A stretch of DNA of 64,000 nt from positions 5,146,001-5,210,000 of the forward strand of contig NZ_CP015772.1 in NCBI RefSeq assembly GCF_001654455.1, given 5' to 3'. Source of the stretch: Niabella ginsenosidivorans (GTDB taxonomy: Bacteria > Bacteroidota > Bacteroidia > Chitinophagales > Chitinophagaceae). The notes below the pieces were generated by a model, which saw only the letters and a program-made list of their open reading frames with translations, did no database searches and was not told the DNA's origin. Shown one piece after another: positions 18,036 through 25,093 of the stretch. How positions within the stretch are numbered: the stretch's first letter is position 1; every line of letters begins with the position of its first letter. The position numbers and the translations under genes are program-made.

Positions 18036-18329
18036 ATGAAATTCAGAAGAGGCATTATTTTATTTATTATCGGTATCATCCTGGTGGCGTTCTTCACCAA
18101 GCCCGGCAAGGATGATTTTATAAGGCGGATACCACCAACGGTGAACCCCACACAGCTGCCCCCGGTGGTAGAGTATCAGGATCGCGTGATCTATGCCACC
18201 GTTACCGCTACTTATGTTGATGCTGCAAACCCGGTAAAAGAAGGCGACCATATGGTTGCCCCGGCCAGAAAGGAAGAATATATCGGGTTGTTCGGCCGTT
18301 ACTGGAAGCTGGCCGGTGGCAGCCACTAA
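18036..18329 (+). CDS. Small membrane-anchored protein of unknown function
   Basis: A 97-residue protein with one N-terminal membrane segment (RRGIILFIIGIILVAFF, residues 4-20) followed by KPGKDDF and a short extracytoplasmic domain. The layout resembles small DUF4359-type proteins, but I cannot confirm this from sequence alone. It is separated by about 150 bp from the helicase gene on the same strand. It is probably real, since the TM segment and coding pattern are good, but the function is unknown. Confidence 0.55.
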   Translation: MKFRRGIILFIIGIILVAFFTKPGKDDFIRRIPPTVNPTQLPPVVEYQDRVIYATVTATYVDAANPVKEGDHMVAPARKEEYIGLFGRYWKLAGGSH

Positions 18330-18651
18330 ACCTCCTGCCCTGTTACAAACAATCTCCGGTCACTTTCAATCATCATCTGCAGGGTTTCGGATTGAAATAC
18401 TTTGTTTCATTATAGCTATATTGCCGGCTAAAAAAACGTACGGAATAACGGGTTGCCTGTTGCAGCCGGATAAGATCGATTTTGAATAAACAATGCTGAT
18501 CACAGGCTGTTTGTAGCAGGATCGGACACCTGCCTGTGATCCGTATTTTTTTATGTGATCAAAAAATGTAAATAATGCATTAAACAGGGAGAGCGCCCGA
18601 CCGCTTATTTGCTGTATTGAATTAATGAAAACCAATTAAACAGGCTATATC
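18330..18651. other. Non-coding spacer upstream of second susC
   Basis: About 320 bp with no supportable gene. It carries the inverted repeat at 18498-18541 and must hold the promoter of the second susC. No clean TAnnTTTG box was found; the nearest partial match is in CGCTTATTTGCTG near 18601. Confidence 0.4.
18498..18541 (+). terminator. Inverted repeat with T-run, probable terminator
   Basis: GATCACAGGC and GCCTGTGATC are perfect 10-bp arms around a 24-nt loop that contains a second pair (GCAGG/CCTGC), followed by CGTATTTTTTT. The loop is long for a terminator, so a small structured RNA end is possible. Confidence 0.5.
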
Positions 18652-21600
18652 ATGATTTCTAACACAATGCTTAAAGGCCCGCTTCTGATGCGGCCGTTAT
18701 TGCTGCTGTTGCTGCTGTGCTTTTCTGTGCTTTCATTTGCACAGAATAACCTGCAGACCATCAGGGGCACTATAACCTTAAGCCGGTCCTCCGATGAACC
18801 TGCCGGTACTTCTGTAAATATTAAGGGAAAGCTGGAGGCTACCGTCACTAATAACGAAGGCGCATTCTCTTTGTCCGCCAGGCTTCCCGTTACGCTGGTT
18901 ATTTCAAGGGTGGGATATGGATCCCTTGAAGTAAGGGTGACCGATACAACCCTGGTAAAAGTGTTGCTTACAGAAGGGAACAATAACATGAACGAAGTAG
19001 TGGTGGTAAGTTATGGCACCCGGCTGGCCAAAGATATTACCAGTGCCGTGTCTACTTTTAACGCATCCCGGGCAAAAGAGATCCCCGCAGCAGAATTCGG
19101 ACAAAAGCTGCAGGGACGCGTTGCCGGTGTGCAAATCAGCATGGCCAATGGCCGGCCGGGGCAGGGTATTGATATGCGCATACGCGGGGCAGCCACCCTG
19201 GGTGGAGGGTACCAGCCACTGATTGTGGTAGACGGGCAGATCTTATCGGGTGCCGATACCCGGAACGGCGATATGAACCTGATAAACCCGGATGATATTG
19301 AAACCTTCACGGTTTTAAAAGATGCGGCGGCGGCAGCGCTTTACGGATCAAGGGCCGGCAACGGGGTAATACTGATAACCACCAAGCAGGCAAAAGTAGG
19401 GCGCACAAACATCACTTTTGATACCTATTATGGCTGGCAGAAAGTACCTCAGAAGGGAAGACCGGATATAATGAATGCCCATGAGTTTGCCGCCTTTATG
19501 AAAGGGTATTATGAAGATAAAATAAAATATGAAGGATATACCAAAGGCATACCGGAGGATTATGCGACTCCGGATCAATATGGTGAAGGCACCAATTGGT
19601 ATAACGCCCTGCTCCGGACGGCACCGATGCAGAATTATTCGCTGAACCTTTCTTCCGGTACTGAAAAACTTTCCTCCTCTTCTACCTTATCTTATTTTAA
19701 CCAGGACGGCGTGCTGCTGAATACCAATCTGCAGCGTTTTTCCTTCAGATCTAATAATGAATACCGCCCGGGCGACCGGTTTAAGATAGGGCTGAACCTG
19801 GCACCTACCTACCAGGCAGAAAAAAATACAAGAAACTATACAGACGGAAACCGCCAGATCATTGCAAACGCAACAGCTGCATCGCCGTTAAAGCCTGTAT
19901 ACAATGCCGACGGAACGTTTAACACCAATGCAAGCTCCTATGGTATGCTGAACCTGAATAACCCGGTGCAGCAATTATTACTGGCAGATTCAAGGTATAA
20001 GACCCTGCGGTTATTAGGCAATGCCTATGCAGATATTGCCATTTTAAAAAACCTGCATTTTAAAACAACCATAAACGGAGACCTTGCTTCTGTTCAGCAG
20101 GATAGTTACCAGGGCACTATGTACGGCATCGGACTGGGCGCTTCTCCTTTGCCCCGGCCGCCTTCCAACTCTACCGCAGTACATGTTTCTTATGATTATG
20201 TGTCCTGGCTGAATGAAAATACATTGAATTATAACCTGAGCTTAAATGATCACCATCTGGATGTTATGGCCGGCTACAGTGCCCAGAAATGGAGCCGGGA
20301 ATACCGCAATATTAACGGGTCCAACTTTGCCAATGATGAAATTTACTGGATCTCCGGAGCCGCCGTTACCAACGGTTCCACTAATAAAGAGGCGTGGACG
20401 ATGGCTTCCTCCTTCGGGCGCCTGAATTATGACTACAAAGGCAAATATTTGTTAACCGCTACTTTCCGCAGGGACGGCTCCTCCCGTTTTGGCCCTACGG
20501 TTAAATATGCGGATTTTCCTTCTGTATCTGCCGGCTGGGTGATAAGCGATGAAGGTTTTTTTAAGAAAAATAATGTGGTTTCCTTTCTGAAGATCCGGGG
20601 CAGCTATGGGAAAACAGGAAATTTTAATATAGGCTATTATACGATGGTTACCAATATAAATGCATCCAACTATGTGTTTGGAGGAAACCTGACGCCGGGT
20701 TTTGTGCCAGGCCCTACATTGGGCAACCCACAGGTTACCTGGGAACCCTCTGCACAAACAGATATAGGAGCCGATATCAATTTTCTGAAAAACAGGATCA
20801 TCTTCTCTTATGATTACTACAGCAAAACTACTACAGATATGCTTTACCCGGTAAACCTGCCGTATGAGTCGGGTTTCAGCAATATTCAGATGAATGTGGC
20901 AAAACTGCGCATGTGGGGGCATGATTTTTCCGTCAGCTCCAGAAACCTGACAGGCGCCTTTGAATGGACCACGGATGTAAATGTTTCGCTGATGCGGAAT
21001 AAGCTGCTTTCGCTGCCCCCCAACACGGAGTTCATAGGTAATAATACTACTTATGCAGGCTATAACCGCTCTGTAGTGGGAAAATCCATCGGCCAGTTCT
21101 ACGGATATGTATTTGACGGTATTTATATGAACCAGGCTGAGTTGGACAGCGCGCCTAAGCATACAACTTCTACAGTAGGCTCTGTGCGCATGAAAGATAT
21201 TAATGAAGATGGTGTTATTAACGCTGATGACCGTACTCTGATAGGCGACCCCAACCCAAAATATAATTACGGTATTACCAATACCTTCCGGTACAGGAAT
21301 TTTGATCTGGCCATTGTGTGTTACGGACAGGGAGGCAACAAGATCCTGAATACCAACCGGGCAGACTGGACCAACCTGGATGGGGTAATGAATGTTGCCT
21401 CAGATATGATGTATCGCTGGAGGTCTGAAGCTGACCCCGGCAATGGAAAAGTGCCCGGCACGCGCAGTGGTACAACAGAATTATACCGGCTGGCCAACTC
21501 AAGCTGGGTAGAAAACGGCAATTTCTTTACCATTAAGAACATTGCATTGGGATATACTTTCCGGGAAAACCTGGTAAAATATGTAAAGGCTGCAAGGATA

Positions 21601-21759
21601 TATGCAAGCGTACAGCAGGTGGCTGTTTTTACACATTACTCAGGGATGAACCCGGAAGCCAATGCAACAAAAGACAACCTTACCGGAATTTACGGGCAGG
21701 ACCTGAGTACCTTTCCCATACCCCGTACGTTTACGATTGGTGCCAATTTTAGTTTTTAA
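18652..21759 (+). CDS. SusC/RagA family TonB-linked outer-membrane transporter (second copy)
   Basis: A 1035-residue SusC protein. Signal peptide ends near SFAQ (about residue 31). It has a carboxypeptidase-regulatory-like domain with a somewhat divergent start (IRGTITLSRSSDEPAGTSV), the SusC signature EVVVVSYGTRLAKDITSAV (the family usually has GYGT where this has SYGT), a plug with VVDGQILSG and LKDAAAAALYGSRAGNGVILIT, and a barrel ending TIGANFSF. It pairs with the SusD gene 27 bp downstream. It is clearly a different transporter from the one at 6.3-9.6 kb, since the barrels differ throughout. No enzyme or regulator adjoins it. Confidence 0.95.
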   Translation: MISNTMLKGPLLMRPLLLLLLLCFSVLSFAQNNLQTIRGTITLSRSSDEPAGTSVNIKGKLEATVTNNEGAFSLSARLPVTLVISRVGYGSLEVRVTDTTLVKVLLTEGNNNMNEVVVVSYGTRLAKDITSAVSTFNASRAKEIPAAEFGQKLQGRVAGVQISMANGRPGQGIDMRIRGAATLGGGYQPLIVVDGQILSGADTRNGDMNLINPDDIETFTVLKDAAAAALYGSRAGNGVILITTKQAKVGRTNITFDTYYGWQKVPQKGRPDIMNAHEFAAFMKGYYEDKIKYEGYTKGIPEDYATPDQYGEGTNWYNALLRTAPMQNYSLNLSSGTEKLSSSSTLSYFNQDGVLLNTNLQRFSFRSNNEYRPGDRFKIGLNLAPTYQAEKNTRNYTDGNRQIIANATAASPLKPVYNADGTFNTNASSYGMLNLNNPVQQLLLADSRYKTLRLLGNAYADIAILKNLHFKTTINGDLASVQQDSYQGTMYGIGLGASPLPRPPSNSTAVHVSYDYVSWLNENTLNYNLSLNDHHLDVMAGYSAQKWSREYRNINGSNFANDEIYWISGAAVTNGSTNKEAWTMASSFGRLNYDYKGKYLLTATFRRDGSSRFGPTVKYADFPSVSAGWVISDEGFFKKNNVVSFLKIRGSYGKTGNFNIGYYTMVTNINASNYVFGGNLTPGFVPGPTLGNPQVTWEPSAQTDIGADINFLKNRIIFSYDYYSKTTTDMLYPVNLPYESGFSNIQMNVAKLRMWGHDFSVSSRNLTGAFEWTTDVNVSLMRNKLLSLPPNTEFIGNNTTYAGYNRSVVGKSIGQFYGYVFDGIYMNQAELDSAPKHTTSTVGSVRMKDINEDGVINADDRTLIGDPNPKYNYGITNTFRYRNFDLAIVCYGQGGNKILNTNRADWTNLDGVMNVASDMMYRWRSEADPGNGKVPGTRSGTTELYRLANSSWVENGNFFTIKNIALGYTFRENLVKYVKAARIYASVQQVAVFTHYSGMNPEANATKDNLTGIYGQDLSTFPIPRTFTIGANFSF

Positions 21760-21786
21760 TTTTTAAAACCTTTAATCAAAAAGATC

Positions 21787-23349
21787 ATGCAAAAGCATAC
21801 ATATATATCCGCTGTTTGCCTGGCAGCTGTCATTTTTTCATCCTGCAAAAAAGAATTCCTGACGCTTTATCCTGAGGGGAACCTGAATGAAGGCGTTTTT
21901 TATAAATCTGATGCAGATTTTCAGCAGGCAATAGTAGGCGCTTACACCCCGCTGAGGGATATTGCCAACGATGCCTTCTGGATGGATGAAATGCGTTCAG
22001 ATAACGCTACCTATGATTATTATGAAAAGGACCGGGGAAGCGCTGCCCGTGAAAATATTTCTACTTTCCTGGATGATGCAACAAATGGCGAAACACTGCT
22101 TCGGTACCGGTCCTGTTATACAGGTATTAACAGAGTGAACGCCATCCTGGATCATTTGTCTGTGAATACAACCATGTCAGATTCTTTAAAGAATTTAATT
22201 ACAGGAGAGGCAAAAGCATTAAGAGGGCATTTTTATTTTGACCTGGTGCGCAATTTCGGAGGCGTGCCGCTTCATTTGCACGAAACCACTAATTATGACG
22301 AGGGCTTCCTTGCAAGGTCAACCGCAGAAGAAGTATATAACCAGATGATCAGCGATCTTAAAGATGCCAGAAACCTGCTGCCACCCCCCTCCTTTGCGGA
22401 TGTACAAACAGGGCGCATCAACAAAGGGGTGGTAACAACCGAACTGGCCGCTGTTTATATGCAACGTAAAGATTATGCTGGCGCGGTACCGTTGCTTCAG
22501 GAAGTAACCAAAATGGGATATGCTCTTTTACCCGTCTTCAGGAATATTTTTGACCCCTCCAACAAAGGAGCCGGCAAAAACAGGGAACTGATCTTTGACG
22601 TGCAATACCAGTCCGGCACCACCGGTCAGTCCAGCGCATTTATATACCGGTTTATACCTAACATGCCTTCAACAAAACTCCTGCTGGGTGTGGATTTTAA
22701 TGTGAGCGGCTATGGCGGCTGGGATGTGCCTACCGATGATTTAATGAGTGTTTTTGAAGCGGGTGACAGCCGTTTGGATGCATCAATAGGCGTTGTGGAA
22801 GGGCATATGGGCGATAACCAGGATTTTGTGGCAGATACCCTGGTAAGCATCGTTAATTATAAACCCAAAGCCGGGGTTATTGTAAAATATTTCAACAAAA
22901 AATATTATTACCCGCCTTATCCGGACCTGAATCAGAATACAGATCAGAACTGGCCTTTGTATCGTTATGGCGATGTATTGCTGATGCTGGCAGACTGCCT
23001 GAATGAAACCGGCGCCTCCGGGCAGGCCTTAACTTACCTCAACCAGATCCGCCAGCGTGCTTTTGGAAACGCCGGCCATGCAGTTACTACAACCGACCAG
23101 ACACAATTGCGCGCCGCCATAGCACTGGAACGCAGGAGGGAGCTCGCATTTGAAAACAAAAGATGGCAGGACCTGATCCGCACAGGCCAGGCGATTCCTG
23201 TAATGACGGCCTATGGCGCCAAAGCAAAACAGAAATATCCCTATATGCTGCCCCAGTCCTTTACAGTAACACAAAACAGGCTCCTGTATCCTATTCCCCA
23301 GAATGAGATGAATTTAAACAAAAAACTGGTTCAGAACCCGGGGTACTAA
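21787..23349 (+). CDS. SusD/RagB family nutrient-binding lipoprotein (second copy)
   Basis: A 520-residue SusD protein. Lipobox SSC with Cys at residue 20 (VIFSSCKKEFLTLYPEGNLNE). TPR-type N-terminal blocks (GEAKALRGHFYFDLVRNFGGVPL, in pieces) and the late SusD block (YGDVLLMLADCLNETG, ALERRRELAFENKRWQDLIR, LYPIPQNEMNLN, LVQNPGY) are present. It is 27 bp behind its SusC and is the last gene of that operon. No obvious terminator follows directly; the first strong hairpin (9-bp stem, 23434-23459) lacks a T-run. The next 1.7 kb is non-coding. Confidence 0.94.
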   Translation: MQKHTYISAVCLAAVIFSSCKKEFLTLYPEGNLNEGVFYKSDADFQQAIVGAYTPLRDIANDAFWMDEMRSDNATYDYYEKDRGSAARENISTFLDDATNGETLLRYRSCYTGINRVNAILDHLSVNTTMSDSLKNLITGEAKALRGHFYFDLVRNFGGVPLHLHETTNYDEGFLARSTAEEVYNQMISDLKDARNLLPPPSFADVQTGRINKGVVTTELAAVYMQRKDYAGAVPLLQEVTKMGYALLPVFRNIFDPSNKGAGKNRELIFDVQYQSGTTGQSSAFIYRFIPNMPSTKLLLGVDFNVSGYGGWDVPTDDLMSVFEAGDSRLDASIGVVEGHMGDNQDFVADTLVSIVNYKPKAGVIVKYFNKKYYYPPYPDLNQNTDQNWPLYRYGDVLLMLADCLNETGASGQALTYLNQIRQRAFGNAGHAVTTTDQTQLRAAIALERRRELAFENKRWQDLIRTGQAIPVMTAYGAKAKQKYPYMLPQSFTVTQNRLLYPIPQNEMNLNKKLVQNPGY

Positions 23350-23433
23350 GTGTCACGAACAAATAATGAATGTTCAGTTTAGTTCTTTGTATATTATTTG
23401 ATGCTTTGCAAAAGATGAGAGTTGGGGTCTCTC

Positions 23434-23459
23434 GTAACCAACATGCAGGTGTTGGTTAC
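23434..23459 (+). other. Strong hairpin in the 3' region of susD
   Basis: GTAACCAAC and GTTGGTTAC form a perfect 9-bp stem with an 8-nt loop. No T-run follows on either strand, so it is not a classical intrinsic terminator. It could be a 3'-end stabiliser or part of an uncharacterised RNA. From here to about 23590 the sequence is purine-rich and has no open frame I trust. Confidence 0.45.
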
Positions 23460-23592
23460 AAACTACTTCTAAGCTGCTGCGGTTAAGTACGTGGAGAGAA
23501 GCGTTAGAAGAAAAGGCGCTGTTAAAAGTGTCAGGTAGGTTGTAGGAAGGCGAAGGCCGGTTCTTCCGGAATTCTGTTGAAAAAAGGGCTGG

Positions 23593-23670
23593 AAATAAAA
23601 AAGGTCCTTCTGTGGAAACAGACTGACCTCTAACGATTGCTTGCCATATGAAAAAAGTTAATAAATAACT
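23593..23670 (-). ncRNA. Structured repeat copy 1 (3' module of small-RNA family)
   Basis: First of four near-identical elements. Read on the minus strand it runs CATATGGCAAGCAATCGTTAG, then a terminator-type hairpin at 23602-23629 (AGGTC / CTGT / ACAG / GACCT, loop TTCC) and a T-run. Upstream of CATATG it does not resemble the other copies, and no TAnnTTTG box lies at the distance seen in copies 2 and 4; a weaker TATATTTA is near 23675. It may be a 3' half-copy, or a shorter RNA. The 5' limit given is approximate. Confidence 0.5.
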
Positions 23671-23922
23671 TCTGTTATAAATATAGTCATATTTCGTGCC
23701 ATTTTAAAATGCTGTTACTGTTATAGTTAAATTTCCGGATAACAACTTCTAAAATCCCGCAACACTGATAGGAATAATCAAATTTGCTTAACAATCAGCA
23801 TTGAAAAAAAACTAACAAAACAATAGTTTTTTTTATTTTTAAAAAAAAATCATTGCTGGCTTAACATTTTAATAATAGAAATCCTATTTTAGTGTTAAAA
23901 TAACCTTAGGAAAACAATTACT

Positions 23923-23948
23923 GATGACCTCTGCGAATTGACCTTGCC
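23923..23948 (-). repeat. Degenerate relic of the small-RNA conserved block
   Basis: On the minus strand GGCAAGGTCAATTCGCAGAG followed by GTCATC resembles the family core GGCAAGCAATCGTTAGAGGT with a few substitutions and one extra base. The covarying terminator stem of the intact copies is missing. Confidence 0.45.
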
Positions 23949-23959
23949 AAAAATGAACA

Positions 23960-23988
23960 GCGAATTTCCTAAGGAGTTCGCTTTTTTT
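23960..23988 (+). terminator. Plus-strand hairpin with T-run, able to compete with an upstream arm
   Basis: GCGAA / TCCT / AGGA / TTCGC forms a two-part stem at 23960-23981 followed by seven T. The sequence TTTCCTAAGG inside it is also a perfect 10-bp complement of CCTTAGGAAA at 23904-23913, so an alternative pairing would break the terminator. No coding gene starts directly downstream. Confidence 0.6.
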
Positions 23989-24003
23989 ATTCCTTTTTGT
24001 GCC

Positions 24004-24126
24004 AAATAAAAAAGGTCCTTCTGTAGAAACAGACTGACCTCTAACGATTGCTTGCCATATGAAAAAACTTAAAAAACTCTGCTCTTTTGCTGTTACCACT
24101 CTGCACTCTTTCTATCTCCTCAATTG
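24004..24126 (-). ncRNA. Candidate small RNA, copy 2
   Basis: The most complete copy. On the minus strand a -33 TTG (24159-24161), a 19-bp spacer and a -7 box TATTTTTG (24132-24139) would start a transcript near 24126. It has a purine-rich 5' half, the conserved core CATATGGCAAGCAATCGTTAG, and an intrinsic terminator (hairpin 24013-24040: AGGTC, CTGT, loop TTCT, ACAG, GACCT, then TTTTTT). Predicted length is about 120 nt. Copies 2, 3 and 4 can be aligned over nearly the whole length on this strand. The family is not one I recognise, and start and strand are predictions. Confidence 0.65.
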
Positions 24127-24458
24127 CTACACAAAAATAATAAGCGTTCTTACGCACACAAACACAATATAGACGGCATTCTATTACTTTCAATGAGTAA
24201 AAAAACAGGTAAAATGCAGTCATAGCCTGGGTTTTAGGGCAAAAGATTAATTATATCCAACTGTATCTGAAGAAACAGATATTTTATTGAAAAATGTATA
24301 AATAAATCAGAAATCGATGGAGAATATCAAAAACTTTAAAAAAACTTTACAGAAAGTAAGATACTGTTAAAAAATACCGCTAATTTAGTTGCCTGAAATC
24401 AATTAACTTTTTATTAACCATATAAGTTATTGACTAAGAAAGTAACATTTGTTATTTG

Positions 24459-24482
24459 ATGACCTCTAAGTTTGGTTTGCCT
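24459..24482 (-). repeat. Second degenerate relic of the conserved block
   Basis: On the minus strand GGCAAACCAAACTTAGAGGT followed by CATC matches the core at most positions. It has no terminator hairpin behind it, so it is probably a dead copy. Confidence 0.45.
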
Positions 24483-24575
24483 CTGACGGTTGCTTTTTTC
24501 CTCCCCCTAATCTAATGATAAGGCTAAAATCCGGAAACGAAATTTCCCCGGTTTAAACAGGACCGGCAGGGATTA

Positions 24576-24700
24576 AAATAAAAAAGGTCTTTCTGTAGAA
24601 ACAGACTGACCTCTAACGATTGCTTGCCATATGAAAAACTTCAAAAATATCTTATCACAAACCCTGATTGCCTGTTGCACTTAATTCCTTATAGATCCTC
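24576..24700 (-). ncRNA. Candidate small RNA, copy 3
   Basis: Same core and hairpin as copy 2 (hairpin 24585-24612, with one change in the internal loop, AAA for AAG). The 5' half aligns with copies 2 and 4 on the minus strand (TTGTG, a purine-rich stretch, AAGTGCAACA, GGCAATCA). The promoter position holds only a degenerate box around 24700, so this copy may be weak or silent. Confidence 0.55.
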
Positions 24701-24777
24701 ACAATCAGGTTATTTTATGTTTAGTATGACGCTAAATTGGTAAAACATCTTCACCGAAAATGTTAAAAGATTACTAA

Positions 24778-24902
24778 AACAAAAAAAGGTCCTTCCGTAG
24801 AAACGGACTGACCTCTAACGATTGCTTGCCATATGAAAAAACTTAAAAATCTTGTTTGTGCTGCCTACGGCTTTTGTCTCACTTTATCATTCCCTTCAAT
24901 CA
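24778..24902 (-). ncRNA. Candidate small RNA, copy 4
   Basis: On the minus strand a -7 box TATCTTTG lies at 24908-24915, 120 bp from the terminator stem; in copy 2 the same distance is 118 bp. The core is identical. In the hairpin (24787-24814) the inner stem reads CCGT/ACGG instead of CTGT/ACAG, a compensated pair change. The terminator T-run follows. It is divergent from the alpha-solenoid gene that starts at 25094. No -33 TTG at standard spacing was found. Confidence 0.62.
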
Positions 24903-25079
24903 CAACACAAAGATACGGGCTTAATATATCCTGTTCCTAACCAACAATTGGGCTGCAGTAGCATGGCTAAGGTGTTATAAAAACAATAAAACCCGCTACA
25001 GCACTGTGTTTTGGGCTGTTTTATGTCAGATGCCCAAGGCTATTTTTAAGGATTCTGCTGTTTGTGTAGAGATAGCCGT

Positions 25080-25087
25080 TAAATTTG
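25080..25087 (+). promoter_or_regulatory. -7 box (TAAATTTG) six bases before a start codon
   Basis: It matches TAnnTTTG, and only six bases separate it from the ATG at 25094. Transcription would start at or within a base or two of the start codon, giving a leaderless mRNA. Confidence 0.5.
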
Positions 25088-25093
25088 TGTATT

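Larger units (their letters stand above)
23350..25079. other. 1.7-kb gene-free region hosting the small-RNA array
   Basis: AT-rich, without a supportable protein gene. It contains four full or partial copies of the structured element, two relics, the plus-strand terminator and one further hairpin, all listed separately. On the plus strand each copy has an ATG in CATATGAAAAA that opens tiny frames of 6, 37, 17 and 35 codons. They share only their first residues and I do not call them as genes. Confidence 0.6.

Noticed and set aside
20452-21162. Long open frame on the strand opposite the second susC (236 codons)
   Set aside because: It lies entirely inside a well-supported SusC barrel and its translation resembles no protein family; it is a by-product of the codon pattern on the other strand.
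24059-24172. Small peptide genes starting at CATATGAAAAA in each repeat copy (6, 37, 17 and 35 codons, plus strand)
   Set aside because: They share only the first few residues, which come from the conserved DNA, and differ in length. No plus-strand promoter box lies at a constant position, while promoter and terminator signals fit the minus strand. They do not look like lanthipeptide precursors and no modifying enzyme is near.
23593-24851. CRISPR-like array
   Set aside because: The repeats are about 60-70 bp, the spacing is irregular (411, 572 and 202 bp between starts), and there are no cas genes.
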